Assembly (NCBI GenBank): GCA_964006375.1
Contig: OZ023264.1
Coordinates: 171,838,295-171,902,294, forward strand
DNA: 64,000 bases
DNA from: Tillus elongatus
Taxonomy: Eukaryota; Arthropoda; Insecta; Coleoptera; Cleridae
Direction of reading: 5' to 3'
Position 1 is the stretch's first letter; every line of letters begins with the position of its first letter. Of this stretch, positions 20,640-32,606 are shown piece by piece. The notes below the pieces were generated by a model. It searched no databases, was not told the DNA's origin, and was given only the letters and a program-made list of their open reading frames with translations. The translations under genes were made by a program, and so were the position numbers.

Positions 20640-21425
20640 TGTTTTTGCCGCGGGGACGTTAGCGGGTAAGTATAAGCTTTGGACGCTTATGCTTATGCGA
20701 AAGTTGCTCATTGCAGTCGGTGGCACTACGGAGAAGAGCATTTGGGTGAGAAGCGGCTTTTGCGAACTGAGTGGTAGTTATAAACTCAAGTATCGAAGGC
20801 ATTTCCAGATCAAATGAATCTGACTGTTTCTGAGAAACCAGGACGCTCCGGTAACCACTCTCGGAATTTTATTCTGGCTGATTTGAAGGGTCTTGATGTG
20901 TGTTGCGGCCACGGTGGCCCATGCAGAGGTCAGGGCTGGCCGGACTATGACTTTGTATATGAGCAATTTATTGTTCACGGACAATTTGGAATTTCTATTT
21001 AGAAGTGGGAACAGCTTCGAGATGAACATCGACGCTTTTCGTCGCGCATGTTGAACATGGGGGCGCCATGTTAAGTGTTTGTCGAAGAAAACCCTAAAGT
21101 ATTTGGCGGAATCTTTCCAGGTAATTAGACGGTTGTCTAATGTAATGTGTTCGTGAGGTGTATGTCTCCTCTTGGTAAATAGAACTGCTGCGGGGTTTAT
21201 GGCTAGACAAGATTTCCTTTACCAGCCTTGCAGCTCGTCTACAGCGGTCTGATGTTGTTCAATTATTATCCTCGGCTGAGTGGAGCTGCTGAAGATGGTA
21301 GTGGTGTCTGCGCACAGTGCGTATGGAATGTCTGCGACAAATATATTGTACAGCAGAGGGGAGATAGCAGAACCCTACGGGAGACCAGCCGTGGCTGAGT
21401 CTGGTTTGATGTCAGCAACGCAAAA
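20640..21425 (-). pseudogene. Jockey-type LINE reverse transcriptase fragment
   Basis: The minus-strand frame carries GLP-stop-GSAISPLLYNIF (the GxPQGS RT motif with a stop at the Q position), then ADTTTIFSSS, the ADD-like box with a changed second residue (ADT), and the C-terminal SKLSVNNKLLIYKVIVRPAL ... NKIPRVVTGASWF block typical of Jockey-clade elements. At least two in-frame stops are present. It is 5'-truncated within the RT domain and joined to a mariner fragment at about 21425. Confidence 0.8.
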
Positions 21426-21770
21426 GCATCTCGAACTTGTCTGATCATATCTTCCTTAGTCGTAACCGGATGTCCATACACTACATTCTTTATGAATCCC
21501 CAAATAAAGTAGTCTAGGGGGGGGGGGGGAGTCCGGAGAACCTGGGGGCCAGAGGTAAGAACCTCTATTTGCTATCCACCTGCCAGAAAACATTCGTCCC
21601 AGTGCATCACTAACAGCTCTGGTACTGTGCGGTGACGCGCTATCGTGCTGGTACCATGTCTAATTCCTTTCCATGTCTGACGCTCGAGCTAATTGTGGTT
21701 GAATGACGGTCCTTAATTATTCCAAATAACTTTCCCCAGTAAGATTCTCGTCATAGAAGTGGACACAAAA
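21425..21770 (-). pseudogene. Mariner-like transposase fragment, C-terminal part
   Basis: Minus-strand translation across frames gives QHDSASPH (second catalytic Asp region), WIANRG, PPGSPD and YGHPVTTKEDMIRQVRDAF, the standard C-terminal landmarks of a mariner/Tc1-type DDE/D transposase. Frameshifts and a G-run insertion (21519-21530) disrupt it. It may belong with the N-terminal fragment at 22200-22800 as one element split by the fold-back at 21913-22170. Confidence 0.7.
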
Positions 21771-21912
21771 AAATCACCTAGAAAGAATAACAAATAATAA
21801 TAATAATGAGTGGGTTGTGTTACCTTGAATTTCACAACATGGAATCAGAATTGAAAAAACGGAGTAAGCCGTACTTCTTATTGAGACTTACCTAGTCTGT
21901 TGGAAAATATGG

Positions 21913-22170
21913 TTAAAGGAAATTAAAAGCTTTTACCACCAGACACACTGATTTATTCTCAAAACCCTACGCGTTTCAACACATTAACGTGCCATCTTCA
22001 GGGGTTCAGACAAATTTCCTGTCTCAATTACAGAAATATGCTGTATGATCTATAATTGAAACAGGAAATTTGTCTAAACCCCCGAAGATGGCACGTTAAT
22101 GTATTGAAACGCGTAGGGTTTTGAGAATAAATCAGTTTGTCTAATAGTAAAAACCTTTAATTTCCTTTAA
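21913..22170. repeat. Fold-back (inverted repeat) with two hammerhead-like cores
   Basis: Two arms of about 120 bp (21913-22035 and about 22050-22170) are near-perfect inverted copies around a ~17-bp spacer. Each arm holds CGAAGATGGCACGTTAATGT..TTGAAACGCGTA. The arrangement of paired inverted terminal repeats with ribozyme-like motifs resembles PLE termini from a family different from the one at 9 kb. It separates the two mariner transposase fragments. Confidence 0.7.
21962..22007 (-). ncRNA. Hammerhead ribozyme motif in left fold-back arm
   Basis: Minus strand: stem I GAACCC/GGGTTT, core CTGAAGA (fits CTGANGA), stem II GCAC/GTGT, GAAAC, a minimal palindromic stem III ACGCGT and cleavage triplet GTA. 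The partner arm (22075-22122, plus) has CCGAAGA and is a weaker match. Confidence 0.5.
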
Positions 22171-22199
22171 TATCAAACCCAGACGTTATGACGTTCAGA

Positions 22200-22800
22200 A
22201 ATAATGTTGAAAAATAGTTTGAAATAAAACTTTCATGTCTACGTACCTTTTATTGCACAGAATACATTAAAGGACCACTTATTTTGAAATCCTCTTCGCC
22301 AAGTTACATGAGGATTTTCGGAAGCTCAGTAGTGACAGTTGTGTCGATTGAACATTATTTCATCAATTTCGCCTCATTAACCCAAATGATATTATTAAAA
22401 AAAATTTCATCCTCATCTTTCTGCATTATAAGCTATTCACAAAAGTTGACTATTTTTTCCAAATCAGTGGTGCTTACCAGGGCATGTACTGTGCTGTAGC
22501 AGTAAGGTCTCCATTCATGTTTTTTCAAAATTCTTTGAATCGTTGAAACTGATAGTCGCAAGTGACGCATTAATTCTTTTATAGAGGCATTAGGATATGC
22601 AGTCAGAAACGCAAAAACATTCACCTCATTCTCTTCATGATCAAGTTCACGTTTTGCTCTGACATTTTTTGCTGTAAATGGTCTATGTTGTTGTAAGTTT
22701 CTAATAACGGCATCAATAGTTTTATGGAAAGGTGGAGGTAAATCAGGATATCGTTCTGCAAATACACGACATGTTCTTGCATTCTCCGTGAATTAGTAGC
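22200..22800 (-). pseudogene. Mariner-like transposase fragment, N-terminal part
   Basis: The minus-strand frame 22433-22624 encodes a helix-turn-helix region (FLTAYPNASIKELMRHL, then STIQRILKKHEWRPY) followed by HALVSTTDLEKIVNFCE. Downstream, 22210-22430 continues in a decayed form with WVNEAKL, where the first catalytic Asp is replaced by Asn, and GFQNKW-like remnants with stops. It is inactive. Confidence 0.7.
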
Positions 22801-22959
22801 AGATTAATAAAATCCTGATTTGAGTATCCAGATCTTGCCATTGCTTTTTTGAGATCAAACTGAATTTTTGTGCAGAGAAGTAAAGTTGACTTAGTTGTAT
22901 TACTCAACCCAAAACATAACTGTCAAACTGAGAATTTGGTTACTGTTCAACTTTGCTAT

Positions 22960-23542
22960 TTTCCATGACACTCTACATCAATCATAATACATGCCCATAT
23001 TGCATATTTCGAAGCTGAATATCTCAAAAACGGTACGGTTTGGGTATAGGTAATGATTAACAAAATTCGAAGAGTAGTAAAATATCTTGCCAATGGCATT
23101 ATAATATACAAGGTGATTCATTTGAAAAAAATGAGATATCGGCGCATATGCGTTTTAATCACCCCGTAGACAACAATCAATTTGTCGGAAGATTGCGTGT
23201 ACTAAGCTAAAATATACAATAGTGAAAAAAAAAGTATAACAAAGAACTACCAATTTGCATCAATTAATAAGATACAGGGCGTTGAAAGGGACATACTTTT
23301 GTAATAATAACGGCCATATCTTTTGAAGCACTCAGTATAAAGTCGCAAAACCGTATATAGGGAGAATCGCCAAGGTTAGCTGTATCCGAATATGTAATAA
23401 TATATAGGGTGTTTTATTTAAAATAAGCGAATTAGTGTCCATTTCCGGTATAACCAGAAGTCGCAGAATGTTCTAAATATTTTTTATGGATTGGACATCT
23501 TGGTAAACCACATACTCCAAATTTTCAGAATCCAAATCAGTC

Positions 23543-23548
<6 letters not shown>
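22960..23548. other. Probable decayed small DNA-transposon remnants
   Basis: Contains short phrases seen at transposon ends next to TA sites (CAAGGTGATTCATTTG near 23110, AGGGTGTTTTATTT near 23406), but no matched inverted termini could be closed. No coding block. Confidence 0.3.

Positions 23549-23626
<78 letters not shown>
23549..23626. repeat. (TA)n microsatellite
   Basis: 78-bp TA run that directly abuts the left terminus of the mariner-type element at 23627. Confidence 0.95.
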
Positions 23627-23630
<4 letters not shown>

Positions 23631-25558
23631 GGCGCAGTGAAAACGAAACAGACCGATTTGCGTCCAGAGAAATTGTTTTTTTACGAAACGCAGAAACACG
23701 TCAATTTTAATATTGAGGGGACATGTTTTGACATAAAACTCAACTTTGTCCCATTAACCCCTTAAGGGTGGTGATAACAACCCTTATATTTTAAATAGGG
23801 AACATAGGTCGATCGTTACATCACTTGAAAGCTCTTTTTTTTTCTGAATTCAGCACACAATTTTTTTTGTAAGTTTTATCAACTCGTTTAAAAATTATTC
23901 ACAGTTAGGGTTGCAAGCACGTATTTCATTCATTGTGATAAGAAATGCACTAATTAGTAAATTTTTCGCTAAAAAAAACTAAAAAACAAAACCAAACGTT
24001 CAAAAATGTTTATTCAGTTAAGTAACTGTTCAAATTGTTGACCACCAGCTTCCATACAAAAGTACAAATTTTGTTCAAAACGAGCTCTGACATTCTGGAG
24101 CATTTGTGGAGTTATAAGACGGCATTCTACAACAATGCGTCGTCGTAATTCTTCCAGAGACTCCGGTTCTGTTGCGTAAATTCTACTCTTTAAAGGCCCT
24201 ATTGAAAGAAGTCTAAAGGAGTTAAATCCGGTGATCTAGGGGGCTAATTAATAGCACCTCTACTCCCAATCCATTGTCCTGGAAACTCTTTGTTCAAAAG
24301 TTCCTAACACGTTATGTAAAATGCGGAGAAGCTCCATCTTGTTAAAACACTAATTGATTTTCTTGATAGAGATCATCATTTTCAACCATGTCAATTGATA
24401 GAGGGTAAACGATATCATCTAATAACTCCAAATATGTTTCGCCACTCAAATTGCCATCAAGAAAAAATGGTCCGTTTAAACGGTTTTCAAAAATGCCAGT
24501 CCAGACATTCAATTTCTGTGGAGTTTGAGTGTGGAATTCGTGAAAATTTCTTGGATTATTATCTGCCCAATAACGACAATTATGACGATTGACTGTAGAC
24601 TTTAATAAAAACGTACACTCGTCTGAAAAACAGATATTAAACAGAAAGTTCCAGTTATCAGCTATTCGTGCAGTCATAACTTTACAAAACTCCAGCTGCC
24701 GATCAAAATCATCTTGATTCAGTTGTTCAGTTGTTGTACAAGATGAATTTTATACGGGGGAAATTTATGATGCTTCAATATTCGCTGAATAGTTCTTTTT
24801 TTGATGTTTTAAACAGTGGCCAATTTTCTCTTGCTCAAAGTTGTGTCTGCAGCAATTTCTCCTGAAACTTCAATCTCAGTAGTCTCATTTCTAAATGGAA
24901 ATTCACGTTCAGGATCCCGTTTTTTGTTGGCTACTGAAACACTTTGTCGAAACTTTGCAACTAACTCCAAAATGTATTTTCTGTTAACGTGTCTGTTCGG
25001 ATGTCGTTGATTAAAAAAATTCGCGGTACGGTTGGCACAGTCATCGTTTTTGAAAAGAGTAATTATTTAAAATCTTTCTTCTACAGAATACACCATTGTG
25101 AAATTAATTTTCGGTAGTACTATTAAGTATCAAACCGACCGATAAACTGAAATAATAAACCGCATTTCTCTCCTTCCGATAAGAAATGTTCTGATAGTCA
25201 ATTTTTTGTTTACAAACCAACAAAACATTGACTATCAGCATATTTCTTATCGGAATGAGTGAAATGCGTTTTTGCATCTTCAACTGTGAATAATTTTTAA
25301 ACGAGTTAATAAAACTTCCAAAAAAATTAGTGTGTTGAATTCAGAAAAGAAAGAGCATCCAAATGATGTAACACTCGACCCACGTTCCCTATTTAAAATA
25401 TAACGGTTGTTATCACCACCTTAAGGGGTTGATGTGACAATGTTGAGTTTTATGCCAAACATGTCCCCCTCAATATTAAAATTGACGTGTTTCAGCGTTT
25501 GTTAAAAAAAATTTTCTCTGGATGCAAATTGGTCTGTTACGTTTTCAATGCGCCAGCC
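23627..25558 (-). mobile_element. Mariner/Tc1-superfamily transposon with long inverted repeats
   Basis: A 1932-bp element whose ends GGGTGGCGCAGTGAAAACG (23627) and the complement of the sequence ending GCGCCAGCC (25558) begin long terminal inverted repeats of about 320 bp (23627-23947 and 25236-25558). Both ends abut TA, the expected target. The inner part of the right repeat contains a strong hairpin (about 25176-25252) built on CGATAAGAAAT and GACTATCA. The single transposase gene is broken, so this copy is non-autonomous. Confidence 0.82.
24200..25060 (-). pseudogene. Mariner-type transposase, broken
   Basis: Minus-strand order: N-terminal FNQRHPNRHVNRKYILELV helix-turn-helix type region (about 25010 to 24950) and SVANKKRDPEREFPF; a second DNA-binding part RTIQRILKHHKFPPYK with a stop just before it; then the catalytic core from 24677 with FSDECTF (first Asp), QKLNVWTGIF, a stop at 24342, QQDGASPHF-like (second Asp) and PPRSPDLTPLDF (third acidic position, Asp). 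At least two stops and a frame change make it inactive. The DDD signature fits the mariner side of the superfamily. Confidence 0.78.
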
Positions 25559-25559
25559 T

Positions 25560-26554
25560 ATATAATAAATTTACGAATTATTTTTAAATTGTTAACTTAT
25601 GGCTTTTTAATTAGTAAAAATCTGCTTTTAAAGGCACTTCGCACTAATCTATTTATCCATTTTTTTTTGAAACAGCCAATGTTGGTAAATATCTAAACCT
25701 CGAAACATTTAGGTTACCAGTTGGGCGCACAAGTTTTAATATAATCTACGGTTATCTATTCCAACTAAACTTAGATACACATTGTCATAATAGCCAAACT
25801 GTAACGGAAGGTATAAAAGCACTTTTGGCAATAGAGTCAGTTCAACACGGGGTTAATTATATTTGAAACTTGACAAAGTTTGGGAACATATGTTACGTTG
25901 ACTTTTAAATTAATTTATATCTTTAACTGCACTACGACTTGTAAATTGATATAAATAGAGGGTAGTTTGTGAGTTTTGCGGCTTTCTAACTAATCGTCTG
26001 GTTTTGCAATCATTTAAAGTTATTTCTGCTCTCCAGCCAGAGCTCACTTACAGCTCTATTCACTGGAGACTAATATCCGTTTTCACAAGTTTGAATCACT
26101 CGGATGTATATCTACGTTTTAATGATTGTAGAATTAATGCATTATTCTTATATTAACCGCATAGCACGTTCACTGGATCGCTCTGGTGGTGGTGCTTCCA
26201 TTCGTTTCATGTTTTAATTAAACTGCTAACTTGTAATAAACCCACGGTTTCATTTACATCAAATGTTATGGAGAAATTTTCAGGGCATGCATGAAAAGTG
26301 TTCTGTCGTTAAAATTTAGACATGAATATTACAAAACCATTGAACTTCGCAACCCATAATAATTTAAGCACAAAAGCGTTTTACATTTGTAGGCTGTTCA
26401 AAATTGTGTAATTCCAAATGTATATTAAAACAAGCGATTTTTATATTAAATTTTAACTGAATTCAGAGATCGCCAACCCACCAAAAACGTGCCACTGTTA
26501 GCTTGCGTAGCTACTCCGGTAGCTCACGCTGCATTTTCATTAAAATAAAAAAGT
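25560..26554. other. Unassigned AT-rich DNA
   Basis: No recognised coding region or repeat terminus. Local TATA-like stretches and a few 60-codon chance frames only. Confidence 0.4.
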
Positions 26555-26708
26555 CTGGACGCAGCAAGTGCGTTAAGGAAGTGAATTTTCTTAAAATGTT
26601 TTTAATAGAAAATATGTCTCTTTAATGCAAGCAGGAATCAATTTGGTCACCGGTATAACCTATATAGTAGGAACAATGTACCATATTTTACCAACATAAC
26701 TTGTAACA
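26555..26708 (-). repeat. Composite repeat distal unit, inverted
   Basis: Begins with the end motif GGACGCAGCAAGTGCGTTA in inverted orientation and continues through the GAATTTTCTTAAAATG and TAACCTATATAGTAGG landmarks. It is interrupted by the ribozyme repeat at 26709 and resumes at about 27052. Confidence 0.6.
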
Positions 26709-27063
26709 CTAAGTGAGCGTGTCGCCACCACCTATTTAGTGTTGAAAGTCTGGCTACTATAGCCGTATTATTTTATAGTTGTATTTTCGTTGCAATTAGT
26801 ATGCCGTACTGACGAGCTCTAATGAGAGCGAAACCGGTCTACGCTTCTAATTGTTGCGAAAATGCATCTAGCCTTACATACTTTGTCCCTATATTAGGGT
26901 AGAAATGGGCCAGGGCTGACAATTTATTAAATTGTTAGTTGGTTGTATACAGTCTCCATTTTTTAACACTTTGTGTTATTTGGAGCTGGCGTGACAACAT
27001 ACTACTTGGTTCAGCAACTAGGTGGCGACACGCTCAGCACTCACTTAGTGTCAACATAACTTG
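26696..27063 (+). mobile_element. Retrozyme-like repeat flanked by a 13-bp target duplication
   Basis: A 342-bp insert (about 26709-27050) sits between two copies of CAACATAACTTGT (about 26695-26707 and 27052-27064). The flanking composite repeat continues across the insertion, so the empty-site sequence can be deduced. The insert is a permuted monomer of the 307-nt repeat. Its left 25 bp are an inverted copy of its right end (CACTAAGTGAG / CTCACTTAGTG). It has no coding capacity and contains a complete hammerhead ribozyme. A variable-length target duplication implies retroposition by a target-primed or PLE-type mechanism. Confidence 0.7.
26805..26843 (+). ncRNA. Type-I hammerhead ribozyme, well formed
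   Basis: All core elements are present in order. Stem I is CGTA/TACG (26805-26808 with 26840-26843). Core CTGACGA spans 26809-26815. Stem II GCTCT/AGAGC (five perfect pairs, 26816-26820 and 26825-26829) is closed by tetraloop AATG. GAAAC spans 26830-26834. Stem III is a palindromic ACCGGT with cleavage triplet GTC ending at 26839. Cleavage is predicted after C26839. Short palindromic stem III is characteristic of retrozyme and PLE hammerheads, which may act as dimers. This is the best ribozyme in the window. Confidence 0.85.
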
Positions 27064-27129
27064 TTTGCAAATGTACAAAAATGTTCCGAAAATAAACTTA
27101 AAACATTTTCTAGCTGACGAGCCTTAGGT

Positions 27130-27660
27130 TAATAGCAAATTGCGTTATTGAAGCGTTTAATGAAAATTCGCTACTAAAACGCACTTACTGTGTCTCGATT
27201 TTTTTACAAACATGCATCATATTTCGACGAAAAATGCAAAAATGCAATAAGGAATGTTCAAAAAACAATGTAGGTATCACCAAAGACTTATGGGCCATAC
27301 TGTGCTTATCAAAATAATTTTATAAGATGCAACTCAAAACCCCCTATAGGTAACGAATACAATTTTTTCTCGTATCTTGCATAATAACAATTATATTGAG
27401 CTTTACCGTAGAAATGCGTCACACTGTATATATGTAAACAGAAAGTCAAGCCGGATATGGATTCTAGGGGGCCTAGTTTGAGCTCATTTGACGAAATCTT
27501 TTTAGAATTCAAAAGCCGCGGTCTCCTCATTAACGATTTTTTTCTATGAAAATTAACTAATAATTACAGACCGTTAAACCATAAATTTAACTAAAACTAT
27601 TTCCAAAGCATCAGAGAAAGTGTATTTTTTCTAAATTCAAAAGTCTGGATCTTCTCGTTA
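27130..27660. repeat. Composite repeat modules
   Basis: Holds the end motif near 27175-27195 (CGCACTTACTGTGTC), the GGTATCACCAAAGACTTATG block, the TATTGAGCTTTACCGTAGAA block (all inverted relative to 7.2 kb) and the hairpin module near 27530-27660. Confidence 0.55.
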
Positions 27661-27689
27661 GTGATTTTTTAAAAAGAAAAATCACCAAA

Positions 27690-28035
27690 AAAAGCACTTG
27701 TGAAGCCACGGGAAAAGTCTACGACTGTATTAAATATGGAACGGTTTCACTAAGTTAGGGCAAGAACAAGCAGCCAGATATGCTATTCAAGATGAATTAA
27801 GCCTTAAACATTCCTCTCCTCTTTGTCTAATTATTTTTTATACAAAAGCTCGCTAAAAAAATCATTGGAATAACATCAATCTGATTAGATAACGGGAAAG
27901 TGAAATGAGAAAATTGAAAAAAGTAAAGTCACTAACTAGGATTCGAACTCGTCATGCAGGAGACAACTGAATTTGATTATCCGATTTAGAGTGACTTAGG
28001 TCACTGATATATGCTCTACATGTCTCTACTAGTAG
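27690..28035 (-). mobile_element. tRNA-like SINE, family 3, copy a
   Basis: The minus strand shows a tRNA-like head at about 28030-27950: GTAGAGCATATATCAGTGACC as degenerate A-box region and GAGTTCGAATCC as B-box. The body downstream (TAACTTAGTGAAACCGTTCC and AAGCACTTGTGAAGCC landmarks) recurs at 43710-44000 and 52440-52570. Confidence 0.5.
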
Positions 28036-28461
28036 CTATATCCCGTAATACATTGGTTCAATGTTTTAAAATTTACACAAAACCATTTCGATTTACAATA
28101 GATTTTTTGCTCATATTATAACGAAACCAAAGCAAATAGCGACTTAGACACATATCTAGGAGCTTGTTAGTCATCTCTTGTAGTATTTTCACTACCATTC
28201 GTACTCCATCCATTTTGACATTTTAACTTTCTTTAATCAGATTTAATTAATTAAAAATCAATTTACCTCTAACTTGTTTGTCTTTTAAGATAGAGATAGA
28301 GATTTTGGTACACGAGATACACTTTATGACAGAAACCAGCTGACTAAATTTGGTTGCCCTTACTTTATTATTTCCGGAGATATAATTTTTTTTAAGGAAA
28401 ACACAAAATTTTCCAGGAAAAACCGGGGCCGATTTTCCTGACTAAAGAACTTATCCAAGCC

Positions 28462-28640
28462 ACTCCCTATTTTTTTAACACTTTGTGTTATTTGGAGCTG
28501 GCGTGACAACATACTACTTGGTTCCGCAACTAGGTGGCGACATGTTCACCACTCACTTAGTATTGGAAGGCTGGCTACTATAGCCGTATTACTTTATAGG
28601 TGTATTTTCGCAGAAATTAGTATGCAGTATTGCAATTGCT
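28462..28640 (+). repeat. Retrozyme-like repeat, partial copy without ribozyme core
   Basis: Covers the second half of the 307-nt monomer (AACACTTTGTGTTATTTGGA onward), crosses the CTCACTTAGT junction in direct continuity, and stops at TTAGTATGCAGTATTGC, right where the hammerhead core would start. It demonstrates the native order of the monomer across the point at which the 26.7-kb copy is permuted. Confidence 0.75.
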
Positions 28641-28732
28641 TATACTTTTTAACAACCCGATGTACGGTACTTTAACTAATTTGTCTATCCCAATAAACAG
28701 TATTTAAAAAAAATCGCTAATGAGGAGATCTG

Positions 28733-28887
<155 letters not shown>

Positions 28888-29130
28888 GTTTGCAGTTGGA
28901 AAAGTATTATGGAGTGATTAGTATTAATTGTAAATGGAGGTATCATGTGAAACATTAGAAGAACGAAATGGAAAAGAAAAGAAATTTTTTGGAATGTCAA
29001 AATTTTTAGTTTGTTGAATTTGGAGTGTTGTCAAGCAGTTTTGGATGCAAATATGTATAAAATTATGTTAATATTCACCACAAGTCTTAGACTTATTGAA
29101 TAAACATGTTGTATAATTTTAAGCAATAAA

Positions 29131-29131
<1 letters not shown>

Positions 29132-29210
<79 letters not shown>
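29132..29210. repeat. (TAA)n followed by (TA)n
   Basis: Trinucleotide TAA run (29132-29160) passing directly into a 50-bp TA run, then into the GATAACTC module of the composite repeat. Confidence 0.95.
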
Positions 29211-29216
<6 letters not shown>

Positions 29217-29660
29217 GATAACTCAAAAAATAATTAACCAATCTTGATAAAATTTGGTGAGTACGTTCCTTTTGCAAGTGGCTTGGAAAGTTCGTTAGCA
29301 GGAAAATCAAACCAGGTTTTCCCGGAAAATTTTGTGTTTTCTTTCTAAAAAAATTTATATCTCCGGAAATAACAAAGTAAGGGCAACCAAATTTGGTACG
29401 CGTATTTGCATTACAAAGAGTGAACTGTACCAAAATTTAGGTCCCTAGCTTTAAAGACAAAGAAGTTATGGGCAGTTAAAGAAATAAATGTTGGAGTTTT
29501 CCTCAAAACGTCAAAAAAATTTAAACGTTAAATTGGCAATGTTAGACCCTTTCTCTGATGCTTTGGCTGTCAGTTTAGTTAAGTTGATGCTTTCGCTGTA
29601 GGTTTAGTGAAGTTTATGGTTTACCGGTCTATAATTTTTTTAGCTAATTTTTGTAGAACA
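29211..29660 (+). repeat. Composite repeat, GATAACTC module onward
   Basis: Matches 6615-6900 and 41053-41300 over the landmarks GGCTTGGA.AGTTCGTTAGC, CCGGAAAATTTTGTGTTTTC and GGGCAACCAAATTTGGTAC. Confidence 0.7.
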
Positions 29661-29689
29661 AATTCGTTAATGCATTTTTGCATTTTTGC

Positions 29690-30250
29690 ATTTTTCCCCA
29701 AGGAACATTTCTTCTTGTTCACACACCACTTCCCCCCCCCCCCAGAAGTTACGGGACCAGGAGTGAGCAGGGGTGCTGAGCGGGGTAGGTAGTAAAAAGG
29801 AAATATGAGCAGAAAATGCAAATAAAAGCTGTCAAGACATTTTTTTTGTGGTTTATGCAGCAAGTTGTATGCACCCGAGGGGCAGGAAAATCACCACGAC
29901 GAAGCAGGCCACACCCCAACCCCCGCCGCAATTCGAACGGGGGGGGGGGTCTGTTTCGTCGTAGGCATTTTCCTTCCCCCTGGTGTACCTACAACCACCC
30001 TCGTTGCATAAACCACAAGAAAAATTTCTTGTCAGACCCCTCAAGGAAGTTACGTGACCTGGGGCAAATATGGGTGCTGTGCGAGGTAGACAGGATTTAG
30101 TAGGGATATGGCTTCAAATAGACAGCTTTCAAGCAGTTTTCTTCAGATTTTCTGCTCATATTTACTTTTTACTACCTACCTCCAGCACTCCTATTCACTC
30201 CCAGTCCCGTAACTTCCTTGGCGGGTGTGAACAAGAAATTTTTCTTGCGG
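29690..30250. repeat. GC-rich nested fold-back element
   Basis: Outer arms 29704-29815 and about 30140-30245 are inverted copies (landmarks GAAGTTACGGGACCAGG and GGTAGGTAGTAAAAAGGAAA). Inner arms about 29840-29920 and 29955-30035 are a second inverted pair (GTGGTTTATGCA, CACGACGAAG / CTTCGTCGTAGG). A third, partial direct copy of the outer arm lies at 30030-30120. C and G homopolymers (29732-29743, 29939-29950) occur within. Open frames here are incidental to the structure. Confidence 0.7.
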
Positions 30251-30289
30251 TTTGTGCATCCAGGTGGGGTCCTAGTAATGTTTCTGAAA

Positions 30290-30790
30290 ACAATTTTTTG
30301 AAAAGCGTTCGGGAGCTAATGTGCAAATTTACCGAATTTTCATTAAATCCTTCAAATTTCAATAACTCAATTTGCTATTTACGTAATCTTTGTTGGTTAG
30401 GAAACCAACATTTAAGGTTATTTTCGGAAAATTGTTGTATATTTTCAAACCATAAGTAATTTTGATAAAATATAGTACATTGTTTCTACTACATAGGCTG
30501 TACCGGTAATCAGATTAATGCCTGCTAGCATTTGCTATTAAAAACATTTTTATCGAAATTCACTTCCATAACACATCTGCTGCATCCAGACTTTTAAAAA
30601 ATATATAATATATTTTCAAACAATAAAGTTATTTCGATGAAATATTGCACATTGTTTCTACTATATAGGCAACCAAGTTTGATGCATGCTTTCATCAAAG
30701 AAAGACATTTGCTATTAAAAATATTTTAAAGAAAATTCGCTACCATGACGCGCTGGCTGCGTCCCGAAACTTTAAATAAAGTGCGAACTT
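30290..30790 (+). repeat. Composite repeat distal units, two tandem partial copies
   Basis: The unit ending in the CGCAC..GCTGCGTCC motif occurs twice in succession (ends near 30590 and 30765), each carrying the TATTGCACATTGTTTCTAC landmark. Confidence 0.6.
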
Positions 30791-30814
30791 CCTCCAACGA
30801 TCGCTGACGATCAG

Positions 30815-32420
<1,606 letters not shown>

Positions 32421-32606
32421 TAAAGTTAAACGAGTTTTCTCCGAAACGTTTTAAGTTTATTTACGGAAAATTTTTGTACATTTTCAAACAAGTTATTTTG
32501 ATAAAATATGGTACATTGTTTCTAATATATCGCTATGTAAAAACTGGAACCTGTGATGAGCACTAATAAGTACACTTTGAGAAACCCAAATCACCACAAC
32601 ACTTAT

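Noticed and set aside
29607..30459. Several 60-130 codon frames in the GC-rich fold-back
   Set aside because: All overlap inverted repeats and each other on both strands; explained by GC-rich palindromic structure.
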